Origin: Hemileia vastatrix
Taxonomy: Eukaryota; Basidiomycota; Pucciniomycetes; Pucciniales; Zaghouaniaceae
DNA length: 64,000 nucleotides
Direction of reading: 5' to 3'
Assembly: GCA_030280995.1 (NCBI GenBank)
Contig: JASXTE010000013.1
Span: forward strand, 13,419,501 to 13,483,500
Made by a program: the position numbers and the translations under genes. This document shows positions 29,803-39,460 of this stretch, piece by piece. Below the pieces are notes generated by a model, which had not been told where the DNA came from, did not search any database, and saw only the letters and a program-made list of their open reading frames with translations. Positions within the stretch are counted from its first letter, which is position 1; every line of letters begins with the position of its first letter.

Positions 29803-32412
29803 ATGTCTTCTTCTGCTGTTGCTTATGGATCTTCTAACCCTCTTACTCCCTCAGTTAGAATTGTTTCTTGGGATGGCCCAAAGTTTGATGGGGAGGAGGT
29901 TAAATGGTTCATTAGCAGGTATGAAGCTGCTGCTGCTGTTGATGGTGCTTCTCATGTGGACATGGTGAAGCAAGTTAGATTTTTTATTGCTGATAGGGAG
30001 GTGGAAAAAGAGGTTATTGCTATGCAGGCATTCAAGGACAAGGATTGGGTTAAGCTTTCTAAAGCTATGGTTGATAGATGGGGTGTTAGGTTTACTATGA
30101 TGGACCTCAATAAAATTGTTGGAGACTGGCAAGCAAAAGGTGGAGTTTCTTCTATGGCTGACTTCAAAAAGCTCTGTGTTCAGTTTGATGAAGTGGTGGA
30201 ATATCTCATATTGGTGGACAAGTTAGTGCATGAGAATCAAGCAAAAGATTTGTTTTGGACAGCATGCAGTAGGGATATTCGAATGGACGTCTTGAAGGAT
30301 CTTTCAAGAAGAGATTTGATGAAGGAACTGCCTAATGGTGAGCAGAAACTGCCGGCTCTGGAGGTTATCAAGGACAACATTCAAGCCCGTTTAAAGTTAT
30401 TGGCGTTGGACAAATATCAAGAGTCATGCACTCAATATGTTAGCAAGGTTAGCAAAGTTTTGGCCGAAAACAACGATATTATGGTCAAAGCCCAGGAGGC
30501 CAAGAAGGCTCAAATGGGATTACCTGCTGCTAAAGTTGAGGGCAATGTAGATAATAAGATGGTCGATCACTTGGCCGATTTAACGAAACAATTAAAAATA
30601 TTTGTTCAAGAGACTCAGAAGGCCAACAAGGCCCCAATCGCTTCTTCGTCGACGTTGACTTCTTATCAGTCCAGAGGTTATGAACGTCGAAATTATAATG
30701 GCAATAATAATGGTAACCGCTTCCCAGGCAATGGGAGAAATGGTGGGAATGGTGGTAATGGATATAGAGGTGGCTACGATGAGCCAAAGATGTGCTCCTA
30801 TTGTAATAGGAGGGGGCACAGAGCAACAGTTTGTTTTGCTCTTGATAAGGATATGGATGCTGGGCGAGTTTTATTTGATGGTAAAGTTTATAAATTTCCT
30901 GATGGTTCGTTCATCAAGCCCAGTGATGGACAGTCTCCTTCTGATTTGGTCAGAAGAAGTTTAACGGCTGAAAGGAGAGCCAGATTTGAAGAGGTGACGG
31001 ATGAAGATGTTAATGCCAAGGGTGGCAAAAATGGTAATGGTAATGGTGGTAAAGCTGACAAGGGCAAGGAGAAAGAGGTCAGTAAAGCCACACTTTCTAC
31101 TTCTTTTGGTGGTTTAGAGCTGGCGACGGTTGCCCAGGTGGAGGGTAGCTGTATGGCCGGCAAATACAATGTTAATGCTGCTAGAAGAGCAGCTGCTACT
31201 AAGGCAAAAAGTAGCATTCAGAGCCAATTGAGGGCTAATCCTGGCAAGGCCAATAACAAAGTGAATCCTTACTCTAAGGACAAGAATTCTAGTGCTCAAA
31301 CTGCCGCCAACAAATTGAACCCTTACTCTAAGGACGAATTATATAAAATGCAGAAGGGGATTGCTGATATGGGGCCCCCTAGTTATGGAAAGCTTGATTT
31401 AAATGGTGAGCCTATGACAGAGGATGATTCGGATTCTGAGGAGGATGTACCGTTGGCGTCTCTACCCAGACCAAGTTTTAGCGGTCCCATCCCAATGGAG
31501 GGAGTAAGAAGGACTAGCAATGGATCAGGATTAGTGCAAGAAGCTGGTGACGGAGTTAGGGTTATAGAAAGTGAAGATGTTATAATGGGGGGTGAAGATG
31601 GCTCGGTTGGACCTCAAGAGGTACCCAGGGCCAAGGTTGTTAAATCAAAGGTCCAGTATGAGCGGCCAGTAGTTTCTGGTCAAGCTAATGCAATGGACGC
31701 AGTTTTGAATAGGGTGAATCAACTGCAGATTCCCTTATCTTTGGGGGAGTTATTTACGATTAGTCTGGCGCTTTCTGAAAAGCAAAAGAAGCATTTGACG
31801 AGGCGTCGGGTTTCCACTGGAGAGGTGGAATATATTTGTGAAAATGCTGAAAAGTTTGGGGAAGATGTAGATACGCATTTTTCCGCTCCCCTGGGTTACC
31901 TGGTGGTAACTCTTAATGGTAAAGAAGTAAAGGCCTTGGTCGATTCAGGGTCTCAAATTAATTTAATTTCATTGGAGCAAGCGACAAGTATAGGCTTGCC
32001 AATTAAAAGTGGAACTGGGGGAAACCTCAGAGGCATCGGAGGGCATGCAACAGAGCTGATGGGTACAGCTGAGCATGTCAGGTTAGGCATTGGTGGATCT
32101 GTTGGTAAGGTTCACTTTTATGTGGCCAGAGGAGCAGTCAAAACTGTTCTTGGTGGTCCTTTTTTGATGGATTTTGAGGCCAGGATAGGGTATCAAGCTG
32201 GCATGGGGATTAGTTTGGAAATCACTGGTGAAGATATGCGGAGGTTACATATGCCGTTAGCACCTCCTGGAGATGAAGGTTGGGAAACACGGCCAGGGAT
32301 TACTACTCTGTGCCAGTGTTGTGTATGCACCAAGAAGCGGCATATCAAACGGACGGCTTCTGGTGAATTATGTTTGTTGGAAAAAGATGGATGCCCTCAT
32401 TTTTTGGGGTAG
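29803..32412 (+). CDS. gag-PR: E1 Gag-protease
   Basis: An uninterrupted 869-residue frame. Gag capsid-like region about residues 20-290; a Gly/Asn-rich basic stretch about 290-325; a CCHC zinc knuckle C-S-Y-C-x4-H-x4-C at about 331-344 that binds the genomic RNA; a Ser/Asp/Glu-rich linker; and an aspartic protease around V-D-S-G-S-Q-I-N-L-I (about 712-721) with a later G-G-P-F-L-M-D-F-E segment. A Cys cluster (C-Q-C-C-V-C) lies near the C-terminus. The protease is in the Gag frame and the frame ends right after a slippery site. It would form cytoplasmic particles. The start ATG follows an untranslated leader of about 160 nt after the PBS. It is the only intact large gene in the window. Confidence 0.92.
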   Translation: MSSSAVAYGSSNPLTPSVRIVSWDGPKFDGEEVKWFISRYEAAAAVDGASHVDMVKQVRFFIADREVEKEVIAMQAFKDKDWVKLSKAMVDRWGVRFTMMDLNKIVGDWQAKGGVSSMADFKKLCVQFDEVVEYLILVDKLVHENQAKDLFWTACSRDIRMDVLKDLSRRDLMKELPNGEQKLPALEVIKDNIQARLKLLALDKYQESCTQYVSKVSKVLAENNDIMVKAQEAKKAQMGLPAAKVEGNVDNKMVDHLADLTKQLKIFVQETQKANKAPIASSSTLTSYQSRGYERRNYNGNNNGNRFPGNGRNGGNGGNGYRGGYDEPKMCSYCNRRGHRATVCFALDKDMDAGRVLFDGKVYKFPDGSFIKPSDGQSPSDLVRRSLTAERRARFEEVTDEDVNAKGGKNGNGNGGKADKGKEKEVSKATLSTSFGGLELATVAQVEGSCMAGKYNVNAARRAAATKAKSSIQSQLRANPGKANNKVNPYSKDKNSSAQTAANKLNPYSKDELYKMQKGIADMGPPSYGKLDLNGEPMTEDDSDSEEDVPLASLPRPSFSGPIPMEGVRRTSNGSGLVQEAGDGVRVIESEDVIMGGEDGSVGPQEVPRAKVVKSKVQYERPVVSGQANAMDAVLNRVNQLQIPLSLGELFTISLALSEKQKKHLTRRRVSTGEVEYICENAEKFGEDVDTHFSAPLGYLVVTLNGKEVKALVDSGSQINLISLEQATSIGLPIKSGTGGNLRGIGGHATELMGTAEHVRLGIGGSVGKVHFYVARGAVKTVLGGPFLMDFEARIGYQAGMGISLEITGEDMRRLHMPLAPPGDEGWETRPGITTLCQCCVCTKKRHIKRTASGELCLLEKDGCPHFLG
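32400..32406 (+). promoter_or_regulatory. -1 ribosomal frameshift site (T TTT TTG)
   Basis: In the Gag frame the codons read CAT TTT TTG GGG TAG, so the heptamer T TTT TTG fits the X XXY YYZ rule and lies four bases before the stop. A -1 shift continues into the pol frame F-F-G-V-A-G-A-D-H, which overlaps gag by 43 nt. E4 keeps the identical heptamer and stop (56782-56776 on minus). No stimulating downstream structure was worked out. Confidence 0.8.
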
Positions 32413-33428
32413 CAGGGGCTGATCACTCTAATGTTGTAATCTCTCCTCAGGATGAGATCCCAGATTGCAATAGGTCAGCTCACTTGGAGATAATTCAAGT
32501 GGATTCTCAATTATTTTCTGTTAATATTACTTTGGAGTGCAAATACGTTATGGACTTTTCTATATGTTTATTGGATTTATCCTGTTTTTCTATTAAATTT
32601 AAAAACGGTGAAAAAGGCAAAATGGGCCAAATTAGGTTGGATAAAAATTGGAGGGGTATGTTTCCGGGCCTCCAGCAAGAGGTTAAACTGCAATTATCTC
32701 CTTCTATTATGGACCTCCAGCAAGAGGGTAAACTGCAAAAATCTTATCAAAATACGATTAAAAATCTCGGTATAAGTAAAACACAAAAAAATAATTTATG
32801 TGAAAATGTTATTCCGGTTCCCCAGCAAGAGGGTAAACTGCGAAAATCTTATCAAAATCCAATAAAAAATCTCAGTATAATTAAAACACAAAAAAATAAT
32901 TTTTGTGAAAATTCAATCCCGAGCCTCCAGCAAGAGGTTAAACTTCCAACTTTCTTTACGGGTGATTTACTGTTGGATAAGGGAAGCAAAGGTGTTGGAA
33001 AATCTGTTTATAAATTAGACAAGGGAAAGGAAAAAAGGGTAAAATTTAAAAATGAAATAAAATATTTTTCTAATTTTTCTTATTCCAATTCTGGCGATGA
33101 AGAAGATTCATTTGATGAAAGTTTTAATGGCGATACAAAAGAAAATGTTTTACCTCAAGTTTATTTAGATGTGGAAGCAGCCAAATATAAAAAGGTAGCA
33201 AATAAAGTTCGACCTATTAATGAACCGCTACCTGCTGAATTAAATCCACCTTTGAGAAGACCAAGGTTATCAAGAGATCCTTATGAAAGTCCCTTGGTAA
33301 AGAATCCGCCTGAATTTTCTGAGATGTCAAGAATCACTTTTGAGAGACTTGGTGTTGTTAATTTTGGACCTGATGGTTGGTTGTCTGGAGAAGAGAAGAA
33401 GTTGTTGTTGGATGTGATGGTCAAGTGA
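32407..33428 (+). pseudogene. E1 pol, N-terminal spacer domain (ends at TGA)
   Basis: Reached by -1 frameshift. About 340 residues with no known fold. It carries four repeats of L-[QP]-Q-E-[VG]-K-L because the DNA has the CCTCCAGCAAGAGG-TAAACT motif (32669, 32714, 32820, 32924). A conserved C-terminal part (P-R-L-S-R-D-P-Y...V-N-F-G-P-D-G-W-L-S-G-E-E) leads into RT. The frame stops at TGA 33426-33428. E6 has AGG and E4 has CAA here, so the ancestral codon was probably CGA. The same frame continues beyond. Confidence 0.75.
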
Positions 33429-35495
33429 GAGAAGGCCATTGCTTTTGTAGAAGAGGAGAGGGGTGTGTTGAAGCATTCCTATGGGGAGCCTTACAAGATT
33501 CCTGTGGTATGTCATGAACCGTGGCAGCAGAAACCGATTCCTATTCCGGCTGCATTAAAAGAAGCCTATATTGAAGTTGTCAGAGAACGGATACGCACTG
33601 GACTGTATGAGCAATCAACATCAAGTTATTCTAGTCCGGTATTTTGTATCAAGAAACCGAATGGCAAGCTTAGAGTTGTTCATGATCTTAGGGAATTAAA
33701 TAGGGTTACAATAAAGGATGCTGGGATACCGCCTAGTGCTGAGGAGTTTGTTGAAGCGTTTGCAGGGAGGGTGTGTTATGGTTTGGGAGATATTATGGGT
33801 GGATATGATGAGAGAGAGTTACATCCGGACTCAAGGCCTCTCACTACATTTGATACACCACTAGGACGTTTACAGTTAACAAGATTACCTCAAGGAGCAA
33901 CAAATTCGGTTGCAGTTTATCAAGCTCAGATGGCTTGGATCCTTCAAGACAAAATTCCACAATATGCTGGAATCTTTATAGATGATGGAGGAATTAAGGG
34001 ACCAACAACCGACTATGATAACCAGGTGTTGGAAGAGAATCCCGGGATATGCAAATTCATTTGGGAGTTTGCAATTACATTAGAAAGAATCTTGTTTCGA
34101 ATTGAAGAGGCTGGCTTAACTATTTCAGGTTCAAAATTTTCATGTTGTGTGCCAGCCTTAGAAATATTAGGCCATATGGTATGTAGAGAGGGTAGGATTA
34201 TGTCCAAGAAGAAAGTTAACAAAATTCAGTCCTGGCCAAGACCCAAGAATACGACCGAAGTTAGAGGGTTTTTAGGCGTTTGTGTATATGTTAGAATGTT
34301 TATCAAGGACTTTTCTTCATTGGCAGCTTCATTGAGACGGTTAACGAGAAAGGATGCAGACTGGGAGTGGGATGAAGAGTGTGAGAAGGCGTTTGTGAAG
34401 TTGAAGGAGGTTGTAGGGAAGGATTTAGTCCTGCACAAGTTGGATTATGGAAAAAATGCTGGCAGAATTTATTTAGCAGTTGATTCAAGTCAGGTTGCAG
34501 CTGGGGCGGTTTTGTCTCAGATGGATAAAGCTGGTTACATCAGGCCAGTTAGGTATGAATCTGTAGTATTTACTGATTTGGAATCAAGATATTTTCAACC
34601 AAAATTGGAATTATGTGGTGTGGCAAAAATATTGAAGAAACTTCAGCATATTTTGTGGGGGCAACATTTTGAGTTGCAAGTGGATGCGAAATCGTTAATC
34701 CAGATGATTAGTTCCCCAATTTTACTGAATGCACCCATGACGAGATGGGTAGCTTTTATTCAACATTTTTCGTTTGATTTAGTTCATAAACCTGGCAAAA
34801 CTTTTACTATGCCAGATGGTTTATCAAGGAGACCACCCACTGAAGAAGATTCAGACTCAGAAGAGTTCGATGAAGATATACCTATTTTCAAAGCCAGCAC
34901 TAAAGGAGCTGAAGACTTTCCATACCTCCCCCATGAGGTTAAACTGGCAGGACTATTGTGTTTAGATTATGGTGAAGATGACCTCCACCAAGAGGATAAA
35001 CTGGAAAATAGTTTTTATGTTAATAAAGGTGTTGGAAAAGGTGTAGATAAATTCGGTAGAAAGGAGGTAGAAGAAGATGTGGTGTATGTAGAGGAATATG
35101 GATTGGTAGTGTGGGATAGTAGTAAATTAAGGAATGGTGTATATGTTGGAGAATTAGAGAATTTAAATAAAAAGGTGGATAAAGAGAAAGAGGTATTTTC
35201 AAATACGGTTTACGAAGGATCCAAAGGTTCAGAAGAAAAACGTCGACATAGCTCGATTAAAGATTTATTTAGGGGTCAACGATTATTGGCTCATTCATGT
35301 GCAGGTGATATTGGTGATAGAGAAGTCTCTATTGATGTTATATTAATCAATTTTCAAGATGAAGTCTGGGGTCAGACTGGTTTTTATTTTTTGTTAGTCA
35401 AATATTTGTTGACTTTAGAGAGGCCAGAAGATTGTGAAGACGATGAATGGGTGGCTATCAAGAGGAAGTCATCTACGTTTTACCTATCTGGTTGA
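33429..35495 (+). pseudogene. E1 pol, reverse transcriptase and RNase H (ends at TGA)
   Basis: RT motifs in order: S-S-Y-S-S-P-V-F-C-I-K-K-P-N-G-K-L-R, D-L-R-E-L-N-R, L-P-Q-G-A-T-N-S-V and the catalytic F-I-D-D (near 33975-33986, in place of the usual Y-x-D-D), then S-G-S-K-F-S-C-C...L-E-I-L-G-H. RNase H: Y-L-A-V-D-S-S-Q (about 34475), K-L-E-L-C-G-V-A-K and L-Q-V-D-A-K-S-L supply the acidic residues. A connector with two more mini-hairpin motifs (34925, 34982) follows. The frame ends at TGA 35493-35495. It converts the RNA genome to DNA in the particle. The active sites look intact but stops on both sides prevent a full Pol. Confidence 0.85.
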
Positions 35496-36638
35496 CGCTT
35501 AATGAGGAGAAGGTATCCAAATCCTCAAGTAGTTATAACTTAAGAGAAGGGGCAAGAATTAGTTTTGAAATCACTGCATGAAGATCTCGGGCATAGAGGC
35601 GTTGGAGAAACGTTTAGAAGAATTTCTGATCGATTTTGGTGGCCTGGCATGAAGATGGCTGTTAAACAGTGGGTTCAGTCATGCGAAGAATGTCAAAGAC
35701 GAAGTTATTTAAGGCCAAAAGAACTGGGACGCGCGACCGGAGAATATACGCTCTTTGGGAGAGTTAGTTTAGATGCCGTTCATATAAAAGAGGGACGGTA
35801 TAAATATTTAATTGTGGCCAGAGATGATTTATCTGGTTGGGTAGAGGCAGCGCCTCTTATTAATTTAACTGCCAAAAATGTGGCAGAATTTTTTTTGAAT
35901 AATTGGGTATATAGGTATGGGGTGATGAAGTTGGTAACGGTAGATGGAGGTCCTGAATTTGGGACAGAGTTTAAAGAGGCCGTATTGAAAGTTGGATCAA
36001 AGGTTAGGGTAGCAACCCCATATTATCCTGAAGCTGAAGGCATGGTTGAAAGAGGGCATCAAGTTATTAAGGATGCTTTAGTTAAAATGTGTGGGACAAG
36101 TGCCAAAAAGTGGAGGCACTATTTACCTTTAGTTTTATTTGCTGATCGAATCACAGCCAAAAGGACGACTGGATTTTCACCTTATGAACTTGTTTTTGGA
36201 CAGAAAGCAGTTTTACCGGTTGATTTAGAAGCTGAATCATATCTTGGAGTTGACTGGGACAGGGTCAAAACTACTGAAGAATTATTGTGTGCAAGAATGA
36301 TGCAGCTAGAAAAGAAAGAAGAATATTTAGAAAAGGCATATTCGCGGATGATGAAGATCTGAAATCAATCAGTCAGATATTGGGATGAGCTGTTGGCACA
36401 TCGATTAAGGAAACCTTTGAACCCAGGTGATATGGTCCTGGTGTATAATAGGAGTTTGGAAAGTCAGTGGGGAAAGATGTTTGCAGATAGGTGGAATGGA
36501 CTGTATAAAATCAAGGAGCAAGTTTCCGGCGGTTCATATGTGCTAGAAGAGTTGGATGGAGTAGTATTGAAGAAGAGGGTAGCAGCCGATCAAGTGAAAC
36601 GGTTCTATCCTAGAGGCACCAGGAGTGCCGAAGTCTAA
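35496..36638 (+). pseudogene. E1 pol, integrase (TAA and TGA inside)
   Basis: After TAA at 35541 the frame 35565-36362 carries the zinc-binding H-x-x-L-G-H...C-E-E-C, then the catalytic core: Asp in V-S-L-D-A-V-H, Asp in V-T-V-D-G-G-P-E-F and Glu in G-M-V-E-R-G-H. After TGA 36360 the C-terminal domain (36393-36638) has G-D-M-V-L-V-Y and W-N-G-L-Y-K-I-K. Integrase inserts the DNA copy in the nucleus; no chromodomain is present. TAA 35541 is also found in E4, while E5 and E6 have CAA. TGA 36360 corresponds to CGA in E4. Confidence 0.85.
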
Positions 36639-36976
36639 CTCCAAAATGAGGATAAACTACAATTTTAATGACATTTATCAAATTTTATGGATTCCTCTGC
36701 AATGAGGATAAACTATGATATCGACAAAATTTTATGGATACCTCCGCAACGAGGATAAACTATCTTCTTTTTTTATCAAAAATACTTTACTATCGTTACA
36801 CTGTATATGGTCGACGAAACTATGATGAAACTTAACGAAATTCGAGAAGACCTTCTTTGAAATTTTCAAAAACTTAAAATTCTTAAAATATGGGTGAAGA
36901 TAGTGTTGGAAAAATTTTAAAATTTATTGGAAGAAGTGTTCACAGGGGAACCTTCTTAATTTAATATTGGCAAGTG

Positions 36977-37020
36977 TGGGGGTAATTGATGGGCTGGCTG
37001 CTCTATACACAATTACCCCA
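36977..37020 (+). other. Hairpin H1 (TGGGGGTAATTG...CAATTACCCCA)
   Basis: An 11-bp inverted repeat around a conserved loop GGGCTGGCTGCTCTATA. Counterparts: E4 52338-52382, E5 60115-60160 and 59317-59358, E6 21313-21360, E3 7721-7766, 8634-8680 and 8889-8934. The loop is as conserved as the arms, which suggests RNA structure plus a loop function. Confidence 0.75.
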
Positions 37021-37236
37021 TAATGTTCGTTTCCAAAATTTTCCCTGTTTCTAGTTGAATCCTGGCTTTGTCTTTTAATTTTAGGAAGTCCACTAAGACT
37101 ATAAACTGGAATGAATCAAGAGATACCGCTCTCAACGCCGGATTCAAGATTCTTTTTATTTTATTTTGTTTTTGATTTTTTTTATGTTAGATTGTGATTT
37201 CTTTTCTTTAATATATATTATGAATTATTGTAAAGG

Positions 37237-37300
37237 TGATGCTCACTGGTGGTCTCTAATCATTTTTATAAATTGGAGGGAGCCCACCCAGTGATCATCA
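37237..37300 (+). other. Hairpin H2 (CTCACTGGTGG...CCACCCAGTGATC)
   Basis: Imperfect inverted repeat: TCACTGGTGGTCTC against GGGAGCCCACCCAGTGA, joined through an A/T-rich loop. Counterparts at E4 52047-52104, E5 59882-59940, E6 21601-21659 and E3 8424-8490. Confidence 0.7.
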
Positions 37301-37368
37301 TTATAAAAAATTATCTTCTAAAAACTTTCATTTATTTTCTTTCTTTTCAATTTCTCAAAATTTTGTAA

Positions 37369-37394
37369 CCACATCAAGTTGCACTTGGATGTGG
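37369..37394 (+). other. Hairpin H3 (CCACATCAAGT...ACTTGGATGTGG)
   Basis: Near-perfect hairpin with one bulged G and a 3-nt loop. Counterparts at E4 51911-51938, E5 59660-59692, E6 21730-21757 and E3 8201-8228. A conserved GGTATGATGTCGAGGG-type segment follows in sense orientation. Confidence 0.75.
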
Positions 37395-37557
37395 GTATGA
37401 TGTCGAGGGTACGGCTCATCAAATGGCCGGGGGGCATCTTTTAAAAATTTTATTTTGAAATTTTTTTATTATTATTACTTTTTTATCTTTCTTTTCACAT
37501 TCATTTATCTTTCTTTAAAAATTAAATTATAACTTTTATTTCAAAACTATCTTTTTT

Positions 37558-37752
37558 AAAAATAAAATAAAATAAAATAAAATAAAAATAAAATAAAATA
37601 AAATAAAATAAAATAAAATAAAAATAAAATAAAAATTAAAAAAAAAATAAAAATAAAATAAAATAAAATGAAATAAAAATAAAAATAAAAAAAAATAAAA
37701 ATAAAATAATAAAAATAAAATAAAATAAAATAAAATAATAAAATAAAAAAAT
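37558..37752 (+). repeat. AAAAT microsatellite
   Basis: About 195 bp of AAAAT/AAAAAT units. Related elements have shorter A/T-rich tracts at the same point (21930-21960, 51660-51860, 59560-59840), so this is an expandable part of the superfamily's 3' region. Confidence 0.9.
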
Positions 37753-37895
37753 TAATTAATTAAATCAAAATTATTATTATATTTCTTAGTTTATTTTTCA
37801 GTCTTCATTCTTTTTAGTTTATTCATTTAGTTTAGACAGGAAACAGGGTCTAGGGGAAGTCAATACCTATGCGATTTTACTTCAAGACATCTGTT

Positions 37896-38793
37896 AGTCC
37901 TCCAAGACTTTAAACTGGCTACTGTTCAAAACATTCTTTATGGTTTTTTTATACTTATTTTGACATCTGTTAGTCCTCCAAGACTTTAAACTGGCTATTT
38001 TTCAAGACTTTCATTAAGGATAATTTTCTTTATCTTGACATCTGTTAGTCCTCCAAGACTTTAAACTGGCTACTGTTCAAGACATTCTTTAAGGTTTTTA
38101 TACGTATTTTGGATCTGTTAGTCCTCCAAGACTTTAAACTGGCTAATTTTCAAGACTTTCATTAAAGATTTTATATTGTAGCTGTTAGTCCTTCAAGACT
38201 TTAAACTGAATTTCAAGGATGATTAAGATTTTATGGATATTTTTGGAGACGGATTTTTTTTATTTTTTTATCAATCAAATGTTAGGTCCACCAAGACCTT
38301 AAACTGGAGTGTTATCAAATTTTAGGTCCACCAAGACCTTAAACTGGACTTTTATCAAGCTGTTGGGTCCATCATGACCTTAAACTGGATTTCTTATCGA
38401 TTAAATGTTTGGTCCACCATGACTTTAAACTGGTAGTTCATTCATTGTTTAGTCCACTATGACTTTAAACTGGAAAATTAATATCTGCAGGATAATTCAG
38501 CATTCATTGGTCCACTATGGCCTTATACTGGATTACTTGTTGATAAAATGTTTGGTCCACTATGACATTAAACTGGATTATCAAATTTATTCAATCTTTG
38601 GTGAAGCCTAGGCCTTATTTGGGAATATTTCAAGTTATTTATGCACTTAAACGATCTTTGGTCCACCAAGACCATAAACTGGCAATCGATTATATGTTTG
38701 GTCCACCAAGACTTTAAACTGGAATGTCAATCTTGTTTGGATAACTCAATTCAATCTTTTAATTTATCACTGTCCACTAAGACTCTAAACTGG
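37896..38793 (+). repeat. Array of 15 mini-hairpins followed by TTTAAACTGG
   Basis: Starts at 37896, 37972, 38047, 38120, 38187, 38285, 38325, 38366, 38411, 38451, 38509, 38554, 38660, 38700 and 38772. Each is a 4-bp stem and 6-nt loop, such as AGTC-CTCCAA-GACT or GGTC-CACCAA-GACC, followed by N-TTAAACTGG. Spacing is irregular (40-106 bp) and spacers are not repeated. Ten further copies lie in the pol spacer, the RNase H-integrase linker and just after pol. Confidence 0.85.
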
Positions 38794-39047
38794 TTATTCA
38801 ATTATTTCTGGAATTGGGTGCTGATAAGCTTTAAGAGGTTAAAATTTTAGGTGGTGATGATGCTAAGGGAAGCATAATGGTTAATTAGGTGAAATTTGTG
38901 GCGCTTTAACATGGTCTAAAGTTAAAATTATTATTGGAAGCCTGGCAAAAGTATTTTATGGGTTTGCTGTATGGCAAAGTTTGAAAATTGTGATGAAGGA
39001 ATCAGAAGTTAGGATGGTAGTTGGTTTTTAGGGAATGATTTTTTTTT

Positions 39048-39290
39048 AGTGCCTCAGTGTTAGGCCATTTTTGGTGTGAAGCTTGGAGGAACTTATGGCG
39101 AGATTGGAATCATAGAATTCGGCTCAGTGGGGGGCCCTATGAGGTTGGAATCAGGAGTATTCAGCTCATAGGAAGATCCACTCTCTCAATGCTGTGACAA
39201 GAAGGAAGACTGGTATATGGGAGTCTGAAGGGATTCAAACCTTGCTCTCGTAGTGGAATCATCACAAGATTTATATTATTTTATTTTATG
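39048..39290 (+). other. Pre-LTR conserved module
   Basis: Contains GCTTGGAGGAACTTATGGCG, two copies of TTGGAATCA...ATTC-GCTCA and AGGGATTCAAACCTTGCTCTC. The last looks like a tRNA T-arm or B-box (stem AGGG/CCTT around a 7-nt loop). Counterparts at E6 24060-24295 and E4 50586-50800; E5 has three copies of a related unit (58898-59172). Function unknown. Confidence 0.5.
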
Positions 39291-39450
39291 TTATATCAAG
39301 CCAGAGAAGAAGAAACAACGTTTTTATTATCAAGAATTAAAAGAAGACCAGCTAAAACAAATTTATCAAATTACTTTATTGGAAAAGATAATTCTTTTGG
39401 AATTGCTCAACCACTTATGCAAAGTTATAAGAATGGGGACATTCTCAATT

Positions 39451-39460
39451 GGAGGGAGGA
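39451..39460 (+). other. E1 polypurine tract
   Basis: GGAGGGAGGA directly before the TGTGGTA start of the 3' LTR. The same tract precedes the 3' LTR in E3, E4 and E5. Confidence 0.9.

Larger units (their letters stand above)
36639..39460 (+). other. E1 long 3' non-coding region with structured repeats
   Basis: 2.8 kb between pol and the 3' LTR without a credible gene. In order: three CTCC...GAGGATAAACTA motifs (36638-36761), hairpin H1, hairpin H2, hairpin H3, an AAAAT tract (37558-37752), fifteen mini-hairpins (37896-38793), a pre-LTR module and the polypurine tract. The same order occurs in E3, E4, E5 and E6, so it is a conserved part of this superfamily. Frames at 38641-38850 and 39253-39473 overlap repeats and are not called. 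Confidence 0.8.

Noticed and set aside
29851..31299. Four to six open frames opposite or inside gag
   Set aside because: Shadows of the 869-residue Gag-protease frame.
37896..38793. CRISPR-like repeat and spacer pattern
   Set aside because: Spacing is irregular, the repeat is a short hairpin motif also present in coding parts, and it lies inside a eukaryotic LTR retrotransposon with no cas genes.
39210..39270. tRNA gene or SINE promoter (B-box-like GGATTCAAACC, weak A-box near 39095)
   Set aside because: No cloverleaf can be folded and the spacing between boxes is too long; kept only as part of a conserved pre-LTR module.
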